Part shown: positions 1-6,283 of the stretch, one piece after another
How positions within the stretch are numbered: the first letter of the stretch is position 1
How the letters are laid out: each line of letters opens with the position of its first letter
Origin: an uncultured Erysipelotrichaceae bacterium
GTDB taxonomy: Bacteria > Bacillota_I > Bacilli_A > Erysipelotrichales > Coprobacillaceae
Direction: 5' to 3'
NCBI GenBank assembly: GCA_900317015.1
Contig: ONFH01000211.1
Coordinates: 1 to 10,015, forward strand
Length of the DNA stretch: 10,015 bases
Made by a program: the position numbers and the translations under genes
The notes under the pieces: generated by a model
What the model was told of the DNA's origin: nothing
Database searches by the model: none
Seen by the model: only the letters and a program-made list of their open reading frames with translations

Positions 1-29
1 AAAAAAGACCAGCGTCAAAAACTGGTCTT
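1..29 (-). terminator. Intrinsic terminator of the cardiolipin synthase operon
   Basis: Read on the minus strand, an 8-bp perfect stem (AAGACCAG at 29-22 pairing with CTGGTCTT at 12-5) encloses a 9-base loop and runs into a T tract reaching the window edge. It begins 3 bases after the stop codon of the cardiolipin synthase gene. This is a textbook rho-independent terminator and closes the three-gene operon to its right. Confidence 0.9.
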
Positions 30-32
30 GAA

Positions 33-1556
33 TTAGAGAAGTGGCGCTGCTAAACGAAGCACGGCTTCAATGATACCGACTTTATAATGCCATGTCTCCT
101 TTTTCTCCATTCGCTTAGAGATCTGCGACATACGGTTAAAGTCAGCCTGAATATTTTTAATACAGGCACATTGATAAAGTAAGACATTACATTCAAAGTG
201 CAAATACAAGGAACGATAATCGAAATTGATCGTTCCGACTGTAGCGATCTTGCCATCAACTAACATGACTTTGGCATGTAAGAAGCCTGGCAAGTATTCA
301 TACACTTCAATACCGGCGTTGATCAAGTTCCAGTAATAAGAACGGGTCACTCTAAAGACCACCTTCTTATCTGGCACATGCGGTGTGAAGATCCGCACAC
401 GAACACCACTTTTAGAGGCTAATGTTAAAGCTTTTAACATCGTATCATCAATAATAAAGTATGGCGTCATAATATCGATTGACTTTGAAGCATGGGTCAT
501 CAGATTTAAATACACATCTTCACCCACCGTCTCATTATCTAATGGATCATCCCCATAAGGAAGCACATAGCCCTTTGCTTCAAAAGGTTCGGGATGATAA
601 ACATGCGGTTTAAAGGCATTGGCATCCTCTTTGGCATATTCAGGATAATACGCATAAAACATCGATAAGAACATCGTCGTCAAGCTCCAGACGGCTTCCC
701 CTTCAAGTCTGATGCCGGTATCTTTCCAATGACCAAAACGCATCTTCGCATTGATATATTCATCGGCTAAGTTAAAGCCGCCAGAATAGCCAATATAGCC
801 ATCGATGACACAGATCTTACGGTGATCACGATGGTTGAGTGAGAAGCTCAATAAGGGAATAAAACGGTTAAAAGCTACCGTCTTAATGCCCATCTTGATC
901 ATTTTCTTCTTAAAGCCAAAGGGAATCGTCGAAACAGAGCCGACATCATCATAGATGAAGCGGACATCGACACCTTCCTTGACCTTTTCTTCGAGGATCT
1001 CCATGATTGCTTCAAACATCATGCCTTTAGCCACGATAAAGTATTCCATAAAGATGAAATGCTTGGCATTCTTCAAATCATGAAGCATATCGTGATAGCT
1101 GTAATCACCTAACTCATAATATTTGGCCTGCGTATGATTATAAATGGGAAAGTGCTGATTATTTAAATAATCCAACGAGATGGCTTTCTTATTAATAATA
1201 TGCTTAGGCACTTCTTCATCCTGGACATTGGATTCATGCATCTTCTTGATCCATGGGGCTAACTTTTTGATCAGCCAGATCGATGGATGCTTATTGGCGA
1301 TGGCCAGATACATAAGTCCGCCAATTTCTGGGAAGAGTAAGGCGACAATGATCCAGATCATCTTATAGTTCGTATTTTCTTCTTTAGAGACTAAGAATAA
1401 GACGACGGCATACGAAAAGGCCACACAGATCCAGTGGATGACATTGCTATAATCGATCAGACGCATCAATAAGAAGATGACATAGACGGCCTGCAGGGAG
1501 ATCAGAGCGGCATAAATAAAGAATTTACTAAGAAAGATCTTTAACAGTTTCTTCAT
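33..1556 (-). CDS. cls: Cardiolipin synthase (phospholipase D superfamily)
   Basis: A 507-residue membrane enzyme that joins two phosphatidylglycerol molecules into cardiolipin and glycerol. Both HKD catalytic motifs (HxKxxxxD) are intact: H245-R-K247 with D252, and H427-A-K429 with D434. The first is followed by GGFNLADEY and the second by GTINFDYRS, as in bacterial Cls. The N-terminus holds about three hydrophobic segments (roughly 7-33, 39-57 and 64-87), which anchor the soluble two-domain PLD part to the cytoplasmic membrane. The length is usual for the family. The ATG overlaps the stop of the upstream DUF1934-like gene by four bases (ATGA at 1556-1553), and a GAGGAAGAG ribosome site lies inside that gene, so translational coupling is likely. 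It is the last gene of the operon. Membership of the Cls family is secure. Substrate details are inferred from the family. Confidence 0.95.
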   Translation of the reverse strand: MKKLLKIFLSKFFIYAALISLQAVYVIFLLMRLIDYSNVIHWICVAFSYAVVLFLVSKEENTNYKMIWIIVALLFPEIGGLMYLAIANKHPSIWLIKKLAPWIKKMHESNVQDEEVPKHIINKKAISLDYLNNQHFPIYNHTQAKYYELGDYSYHDMLHDLKNAKHFIFMEYFIVAKGMMFEAIMEILEEKVKEGVDVRFIYDDVGSVSTIPFGFKKKMIKMGIKTVAFNRFIPLLSFSLNHRDHRKICVIDGYIGYSGGFNLADEYINAKMRFGHWKDTGIRLEGEAVWSLTTMFLSMFYAYYPEYAKEDANAFKPHVYHPEPFEAKGYVLPYGDDPLDNETVGEDVYLNLMTHASKSIDIMTPYFIIDDTMLKALTLASKSGVRVRIFTPHVPDKKVVFRVTRSYYWNLINAGIEVYEYLPGFLHAKVMLVDGKIATVGTINFDYRSLYLHFECNVLLYQCACIKNIQADFNRMSQISKRMEKKETWHYKVGIIEAVLRLAAPLL

Positions 1557-1945
1557 GCCATCAGCTCTTCCTCAAGTTCGATCAAACGGATCATCATATA
1601 AGCATGAGAGACAAGCTGACCTCCCTGATAGAGCGTATAGACAAAACGTAAGGCTCTTTCATCACCCTGTAAACGTTCGATCTGTGTCGTTAAAGGAATC
1701 ATCCCATGGGGACTCGCATAGTCATTGTCCCTTCTTTCATGTTTATTAAAAGAGAGATGTGATTCATTGATCGTTAGAAAAACATTCTCATCATTATATT
1801 CGATCACCATCATCCCATCCTTACTTTGAAAACGAATGCGATGATAGCCATCATGATAATCATAGCTCCCCACTTCACTATATTTCACGGAATCTTTATG
1901 TGTGCCATAATCAAAGACACACTGATAATTGACTTGTGTTTTCAA
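1553..1945 (-). CDS. DUF1934 / YwiB-like small protein
   Basis: A 130-residue soluble protein with no signal peptide or membrane segment. Alternating polar and hydrophobic stretches suggest a beta-barrel. The pattern fits the DUF1934 (YwiB-like) family of Firmicutes, whose members are lipocalin-like small barrels of about 140 residues: an early YxExGxYDYHDGYHRIRF stretch, a central SFNKHERRD, and a C-terminal GGQLVSHAYMMIRL strand ending in an acidic tail. The function of the family is unknown. The start is a TTG at 1945, because a stop codon (TGA) lies nine codons or fewer upstream in frame and no ATG is available. A strong AAGGGGG ribosome site stands 8 bases before it. The gene is separated by 14 bases from the HD gene upstream and overlaps cls downstream by 4 bases, so all three should be co-transcribed. 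The family call rests on remembered sequence character and is moderately sure. Confidence 0.7.
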   Translation of the reverse strand: MKTQVNYQCVFDYGTHKDSVKYSEVGSYDYHDGYHRIRFQSKDGMMVIEYNDENVFLTINESHLSFNKHERRDNDYASPHGMIPLTTQIERLQGDERALRFVYTLYQGGQLVSHAYMMIRLIELEEELMA

Positions 1946-1960
1946 GAAGCCTTCCCCCTT
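1946..1960 (-). promoter_or_regulatory. Ribosome binding site deciding a TTG start
   Basis: On the minus strand AAGGGGG (1960-1954), one mismatch from AAGGAGG, stands 8 bases before the TTG at 1945. A second AAGG (1953-1950) is 4 bases away. The site overlaps the stop codon (TAA at 1962-1960) of the upstream HD gene, so ribosomes finishing that gene are placed at this start. It supports TTG as the true initiator of the DUF1934-like gene. Confidence 0.7.
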
Positions 1961-3207
1961 TATATCTCATTTTTAATTTCTTTGACAAAGAAGACTTTTG
2001 CATCTTCTTTTTCTTTTGCATGGATGATGGCCTGAACGATCTCACTTGTTTCTGGCAGTGAAACGATCTGCCCATCCTCTTTGAGAATCTCGATCTCCGC
2101 TGTCTGATTAGAAATATCATAATGCTTATACGGCACGTTTTTCGCATAATCACTCGTCACATAATAACGATGATCAAAGCCATGTGCATCACTGATTCTC
2201 TGGATCCTTGTTAAGGCTTCCGGACTTTCTAAGGTCTTATACTTTAACAGATGACGTTTCAAGAAACGTTCAGAAAGATCTTTTAAGATTGCATCATCCT
2301 CCTGCATGAACACTCTAAAATAATACATCATGACCGATTCATCAAGAGCGACATAATCACTGACGCTCATGTGATCTTCTAATAATGGTTTTAATAAACT
2401 GATATCACTGAAAAAGACATATCCCGAGTCATAAAGATCTTTCACACGTGTTAAAATTGACTGTAAAAGGTGTTCATAAGAACGGCAGACCGGATGATAG
2501 TAGACCTGCCAGTACATATGATAACGAGCTAAGATGTAATCTTCAATAGCCTGGACCCCTGAGGCTTTGATGACCATATGTCCATCCTTGATCCGCATCG
2601 TACGTAAGATACGAGACATATCAAAATTTCCATACGTCACTCCGCAACAATAGGAATCTCTTAAAAGATAATCCATACGATCACAATCAAGCTGTGAAGA
2701 CACAAGCTGAACGAGTAGTGGTCGGGCCTTCTTTTGAATGATGGCGGCCACATCCTGAGGCAGATCTTCATGAACACTCGCTAAAACATCATGCACTTCA
2801 CTGTCTTCTAAGATGATCCGCACACTCATCTCTTCATGGGAACAAGGCATGACCGATTCAAAAGAATGACTGAATGGCCCATGACCTACATCATGAAGTA
2901 AACCAGCACACATGACACACAGCTTTTCATAATCATCTAAATGATCCTTCACCTGATCTAAGGAGATGATCTGACGAACGATCTCATAAACACCTAAGGA
3001 ATGCGTGAAGCGAGAATGTTCAGCACTCTGGAAGACCATCGAGGTTCCACCTAGCTGCTTGATACGTCTTAATCTCTGCATCTCTCCAGTGTTGATCAAA
3101 TTCCAAATCGGTAAGAGTTCGACCCGAATATAGCCATGAATCGCATCGCGAAAGACTTTATTGTCAAAAAGCAGATAATCTTCTAATTTCAGTTCATGTT
3201 TGTTCAT
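1960..3207 (-). CDS. HD-domain phosphohydrolase, YwfO/EF1143-like dNTPase family
   Basis: A 415-residue soluble protein of the SAMHD1/dGTPase-like HD superfamily. Metal ligands are visible: H69 in SRFTHSLG, H105-D106 in LLHDVGHGPFSHSFE, and D176 in LDCDRMDYLLRD, which aligns with the DVDKWDY motif holding the last metal ligand of SAMHD1. H109 and H114 are also conserved-type histidines. The N-terminal FRDAIHGYI and QRLRRIKQLG stretches are typical of the family, as is the length (B. subtilis YwfO is about 430). Characterised relatives such as Enterococcus EF1143 hydrolyse dNTPs to deoxynucleoside and triphosphate. That activity is inferred here, and nucleotide allostery cannot be judged. The gene leads the minus-strand operon, followed by the DUF1934-like gene and cls. 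The ATG at 3207 has an AAAGGGTGA ribosome site. The C-terminal third is less conserved and may mediate oligomerisation. Confidence 0.9.
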   Translation of the reverse strand: MNKHELKLEDYLLFDNKVFRDAIHGYIRVELLPIWNLINTGEMQRLRRIKQLGGTSMVFQSAEHSRFTHSLGVYEIVRQIISLDQVKDHLDDYEKLCVMCAGLLHDVGHGPFSHSFESVMPCSHEEMSVRIILEDSEVHDVLASVHEDLPQDVAAIIQKKARPLLVQLVSSQLDCDRMDYLLRDSYCCGVTYGNFDMSRILRTMRIKDGHMVIKASGVQAIEDYILARYHMYWQVYYHPVCRSYEHLLQSILTRVKDLYDSGYVFFSDISLLKPLLEDHMSVSDYVALDESVMMYYFRVFMQEDDAILKDLSERFLKRHLLKYKTLESPEALTRIQRISDAHGFDHRYYVTSDYAKNVPYKHYDISNQTAEIEILKEDGQIVSLPETSEIVQAIIHAKEKEDAKVFFVKEIKNEI

Positions 3208-3222
3208 GATCTCACCCTTTCT

Positions 3223-3312
3223 ATTTTATCAAAAATTCTATTTTTTGGTAATGATCGTGCTTGACTTGCACCTCTATAATTCTATTATATCGAAGATATT
3301 TCCAATTTTGTT
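3223..3312 (-). promoter_or_regulatory. Candidate promoters of the HD-DUF1934-cls operon
   Basis: On the minus strand a perfect TATAAT lies at 3289-3284 with only a poor -35 (AACAAA, 3312-3307) at 17 bases. It would give a leader of about 70 bases. A second candidate is an extended -10 TGATAAAAT (3231-3223) with TTACCA at 3251-3246, 17 bases upstream. Transcription from it would begin within the ribosome site (3220-3212), which makes it less likely. Neither is proven. The region lies between divergent genes, so a promoter on this strand must be close by. Confidence 0.45.
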
Positions 3313-3350
3313 ACAAAGTGTGGAAAACGTCTAAATTCTCATGATAAAAT
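3261..3350 (+). promoter_or_regulatory. Candidate promoters of punA
   Basis: TTGACT (3261-3266) and TATTAT (3283-3288) are separated by 16 bases and form the best sigma-A-like pair on the plus strand, predicting a start near 3295 and a leader of about 75 bases. A second candidate is an extended -10, TGATAAAAT at 3342-3350, lacking a good -35. It would start transcription at about 3357, right at the ribosome site, so the first is preferred. The first -10 shares its bases with the TATAAT of the opposite strand. Confidence 0.5.
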
Positions 3351-3358
3351 GGGCCAAC

Positions 3359-3363
3359 GGAGG
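3359..3363 (+). promoter_or_regulatory. Ribosome binding site deciding the punA start
   Basis: GGAGG at 3359-3363 is followed by a 6-base spacer (TATTTT) and the ATG at 3370. An earlier in-frame ATG at 3349 lies upstream of this site, has no purine-rich site before it, and overlaps a -10-like sequence. The later ATG is therefore the real start. Confidence 0.9.
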
Positions 3364-3369
3364 TATTTT

Positions 3370-4188
3370 ATGCAATACATAGATCAAATCAATGAAGCTG
3401 CAGACTTTCTGCGTCCATCTTTTTCTCAGCCGATCGACTTAGCCATCATCCTAGGTTCCGGACTCGGTCCCTTAGCCGATCAAATCAAAGCTCCAAAGAT
3501 CATCCCCTACAAGGACATCCCTCATTTTCCTACATCGACAATTGCCGGTCATGCCGGTTGTCTTTATCTAGGGACTTTAGGAAATAAGACCATTCTCGCC
3601 ATGAAAGGACGGGTCCATTATTATGAAGGCTATGACATGAAAGAAGTCACTTTCCCCATTCGTGTCTTTAGCAAGCTGAATATTCAAAAGCTCATCGTGA
3701 CCAATGCCTGCGGTGGCATCCGTGATGATCTAAAACCTGGTGATCTTGCTTATTTAACTGATCACTTTTCCCTCTTCTGCCCTTCCCCATTAAGAGGTCC
3801 TAATCTTGATGAATTCGGTCCTCGTTTTTGCGATATGAGTGAAGTCTATGATCATGAGATGATCAAAGTCGCCTTAGATGCATCCAAGACGACCGGGATC
3901 ACGATCAAGCCAAGTGTTTATGCCTACTTTAAAGGTCCACGCTTTGAAACCCCAGCAGATATTCATGCTTATCGTGTCATGGGTGCGGATACCGTTGGTA
4001 TGTCCACTGTCCCAGAAGCCATCGTTGCCCGCCACTGTGATATGAACGTCTTAGGTCTCTCCCTGATCACCAATAAAGCCGCTGGCTTATCAGATCAGAA
4101 ACTGTCCCATCAGGAAGTTCAGGAGATGGCTGATCTTGCGTCCAAGAAGTTTGTCACGCTTGTCACTGAGATTATTAAAAATTTATAA
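3370..4188 (+). CDS. punA: Purine nucleoside phosphorylase (trimeric PNP class)
   Basis: A 272-residue cytosolic enzyme that splits purine nucleosides such as inosine and guanosine with phosphate, giving free base and (deoxy)ribose-1-phosphate for purine salvage. Family marks: ILGSGLG phosphate-site loop (S30), GRVHYYEGY (H83), TNACGG (111-115), KGPRFETPAD with the base-site F192-E193, GADTVGMSTVPEAIVARH (205-222), and SLITNKAAG with the purine-binding N235. These match the trimeric human/PupG-type PNP and not the hexameric DeoD type. The length is normal. The start is at 3370 because GGAGG lies 6 bases before it. The gene stands alone on the plus strand, divergent from the HD gene and convergent with transketolase. 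One odd patch is DHFSLFCPSPLRGPN (131-145), where I recall most relatives having DHINxxGxNPLxGPN. Catalytic residues appear intact. Confidence 0.95.
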   Translation: MQYIDQINEAADFLRPSFSQPIDLAIILGSGLGPLADQIKAPKIIPYKDIPHFPTSTIAGHAGCLYLGTLGNKTILAMKGRVHYYEGYDMKEVTFPIRVFSKLNIQKLIVTNACGGIRDDLKPGDLAYLTDHFSLFCPSPLRGPNLDEFGPRFCDMSEVYDHEMIKVALDASKTTGITIKPSVYAYFKGPRFETPADIHAYRVMGADTVGMSTVPEAIVARHCDMNVLGLSLITNKAAGLSDQKLSHQEVQEMADLASKKFVTLVTEIIKNL

Positions 4189-4195
4189 GAGAAGA

Positions 4196-4229
4196 AAAAG
4201 CTAAGATCATTTGAAAGATCTTAGCTTTT
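4196..4229. terminator. Bidirectional terminator between punA and tkt
   Basis: A perfect 13-bp inverted repeat (AAAAGCTAAGATC at 4196-4208, GATCTTAGCTTTT at 4217-4229) encloses an 8-base loop. It begins 7 bases after the punA stop and ends 5 bases before the tkt stop. A-rich and T-rich flanks on the two sides let it work for both convergent genes. On the minus strand the T tract is five T followed by CTTC. On the plus strand the four T are part of the stem. Confidence 0.9.
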
Positions 4230-4234
4230 CACGT

Positions 4235-6199
4235 TTAGAATTGTTTGATCATATCGACTAAGTGTTCAACAGTAAAGCCTTTGACTTTGAAGACTTCCGC
4301 AGCTGGTGCTGATGTCCCAAAATCATCAACAGTTAAATACTGACCTTTATAGCCGACGAATTCACCCCATGACATTCTCGAACCAGCTTCTACGGCAATA
4401 CGTTTTTCAACGTTAGATGGAAGAACGGATTCAATATAATCTTTAGACTGACGTTTAAAGACATCCTGACATGGCATAGAAACAACACGGATCTTCTGAT
4501 CATTGATCTGTTTAGCCGCTTCCATGGCTAATGAGACTTCTGAACCAGTGGCGATCAAGATCACATCTGGTGTTCCTTCGCAATCCTTTAAGATATAGCC
4601 ACCACGTTTGGCTTCTCTTGAACCAGAAACTAAAGCTAATGGCTGACGTGATAAGATCAGCGTCGTTGGATGATCATTTTCGGTGAAGGCAGCTTCATAA
4701 GCGACCTTTGTTTCTGTTTCATCACATGGTCTCCAGACATCCATATGCGGAATACTTCTTAACATCGTCAGCTGTTCGACCGGCTGATGTGTTGGACCAT
4801 CTTCCCCCACACCGATGGAATCATGAGAGAAGATATAAGTTGTTGGAATGCCCATCAAAGCAGTCATTCTGGCAATTGGCTTTAAGAAGTCAGAGAACGT
4901 AAAGAACGTCGATACATAAGTTCTTGTTCCACCATATAAAGTAATGCCGTTAGCAATGGTAGCCATACCATTTTCACGAACACCGTAATGAATATTACGT
5001 CCCTCATAAGTTTCGGCATTGAAATCTGGATACTTGCTTAAATATGTTTTGACGGAAGTGCCTAAGTCAGCACTGCCGCCCCAGATACTTGGGAAACGAT
5101 CAGCTAAAGCACTTAAGATCTCACCAGAGATGCCTCTTGTGGCAATCGGCTGATCATGAACTGGCTGATAGAATTCATCAGTAAAGAATGTCGCAAAGTC
5201 TGGTTCAAAGTATTCTTTAAGAAGTTTCGCCATGTCTGGGTAAGTCTTCTTATAATCTTCAAACATCACTTTCCAGGCATCATACTTTTCTGTCTTTTTG
5301 GCCATGCTTGCTTTGGCATGATCATAAACATCCTGATCACAGATAAAGTGCGCATCAGGATCAAGACCTAAGTTTTCCTTTAAAGCACGGACATTCTCTT
5401 CACCAAGTGGAGCTCCATGAGATGCTTCACTATCTTCCTTAGGAGAATGGGCCCCGATCAATGTCTTCACTTCGACAAAGACAGGCTGATCAGATGGCTG
5501 CGATGCTTCTTCTAATGTTTTGATGATGGCATCATAATCATCACCCTGATCTAAGGTTATAACTTTAAAGCCTAAAGCTTTCATCTTGGCAGGAACGTCT
5601 TCACTGAACGTGATCTTCGTGTTCCCTTCAATAGAGATGTGGTTATTATCATAAAGAATGACAAGATTGTTTAATTTCAAATTTCCCGCTAGCGATAAGA
5701 CTTCACTAGAGATTCCTTCCATTAAGCAGCCATCACCGCATAAAGCATACACTTTATGATCAAAGATCGGATAATCTTTCTTATTAAAGATGCTTGCTAA
5801 ATGCTTTTCTGCCATAGCCATACCAACAGCCATGCCAAGACCAGTCCCAAGTGGACCTGTCGTAGCTTCGACACCTTCTGTCACACCATATTCAGGATGA
5901 CCAGGTGTCTTTGAATGAAGCTGTCTAAACTGTTTGATATCATCCATCGACACATCATAGCCATAGATGTGTAAAAGACTATAAAGTAAAGAAGATGCAT
6001 GACCGGCAGATAAAATAAAACGGTCACGGTTTAACCATTTGACATCTTTTGTCGTAATATTTAAGAACTGATCCCAGAGACCATAAGCCAATGGCGCAGC
6101 ACCAAGCGGCGTACCAGGATGGCCTGATTTCGCCTTTTCAATCATATCAGCACATAAAGCGCGAATCGTACTGATCGTTTTTGTATCGATGTTATTCAT
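4235..6199 (-). CDS. tkt: Transketolase
   Basis: A 654-residue, full-length cytosolic enzyme using thiamine diphosphate to move two-carbon units between sugar phosphates in the non-oxidative pentose phosphate pathway. Domains in order: the N-terminal TPP domain with SGHPGTPLGAAP (H27), SAGHASSLLYSLL (H66), TTGPLGTGLGMAVGMA, and the TPP motif GDG (155-157) to DNN (184-186). The middle pyrimidine domain carries GVRENGM with the catalytic E409, TFFTFSDFLKP, and SHDSIGVGEDGPTHQPVEQ (458-476). The C-terminal domain has IATGSEVSLAMEA (549-561). All expected catalytic stretches are present. The ATG at 6199 has an AAAGGAGAA site about 9 bases upstream. It is a single-gene transcript with a terminator on both sides. 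No other pentose phosphate gene (rpe, tal, rpi) is in view, so this may be the only copy or a dispersed one. Confidence 0.97.
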   Translation of the reverse strand: MNNIDTKTISTIRALCADMIEKAKSGHPGTPLGAAPLAYGLWDQFLNITTKDVKWLNRDRFILSAGHASSLLYSLLHIYGYDVSMDDIKQFRQLHSKTPGHPEYGVTEGVEATTGPLGTGLGMAVGMAMAEKHLASIFNKKDYPIFDHKVYALCGDGCLMEGISSEVLSLAGNLKLNNLVILYDNNHISIEGNTKITFSEDVPAKMKALGFKVITLDQGDDYDAIIKTLEEASQPSDQPVFVEVKTLIGAHSPKEDSEASHGAPLGEENVRALKENLGLDPDAHFICDQDVYDHAKASMAKKTEKYDAWKVMFEDYKKTYPDMAKLLKEYFEPDFATFFTDEFYQPVHDQPIATRGISGEILSALADRFPSIWGGSADLGTSVKTYLSKYPDFNAETYEGRNIHYGVRENGMATIANGITLYGGTRTYVSTFFTFSDFLKPIARMTALMGIPTTYIFSHDSIGVGEDGPTHQPVEQLTMLRSIPHMDVWRPCDETETKVAYEAAFTENDHPTTLILSRQPLALVSGSREAKRGGYILKDCEGTPDVILIATGSEVSLAMEAAKQINDQKIRVVSMPCQDVFKRQSKDYIESVLPSNVEKRIAVEAGSRMSWGEFVGYKGQYLTVDDFGTSAPAAEVFKVKGFTVEHLVDMIKQF

Positions 6200-6229
6200 A
6201 CAATATTTCTCCTTTTTTTCATCAACTAT

Positions 6230-6256
6230 AGTTTACCACAAAAAGGCAAATGTAAA
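6230..6256 (-). promoter_or_regulatory. Candidate tkt promoter
   Basis: On the minus strand an extended -10 TGGTAAACT lies at 6238-6230, with TTTACA at 6256-6251 as a possible -35 at a short 15-base spacing. It lies between the upstream terminator and the tkt ribosome site, so a promoter is expected in this 80-base gap. The exact elements are uncertain. I see no riboswitch-like structure in the short leader. Confidence 0.4.
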
Positions 6257-6283
6257 AGAAAAATAGGATGTTTCCATCCTATT
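6252..6283 (-). terminator. Intrinsic terminator of the membrane-protein operon
   Basis: On the minus strand AATAGGATG (6283-6275) pairs over 9 bp with CATCCTATT (6270-6262) around a stable GAAA tetraloop, and the T-rich run TTTTTCTTTT follows. The stop codon TAG of the 6279-7880 gene (6281-6279) lies within the 5' arm of the stem, so the last codon and the terminator overlap. Confidence 0.93.

Noticed and set aside
1180..1368. Open frame on the plus strand within cls
   Set aside because: It is the complement of the membrane segments of cls, which naturally give a hydrophobic-looking antisense product. There is no ribosome site or independent support.
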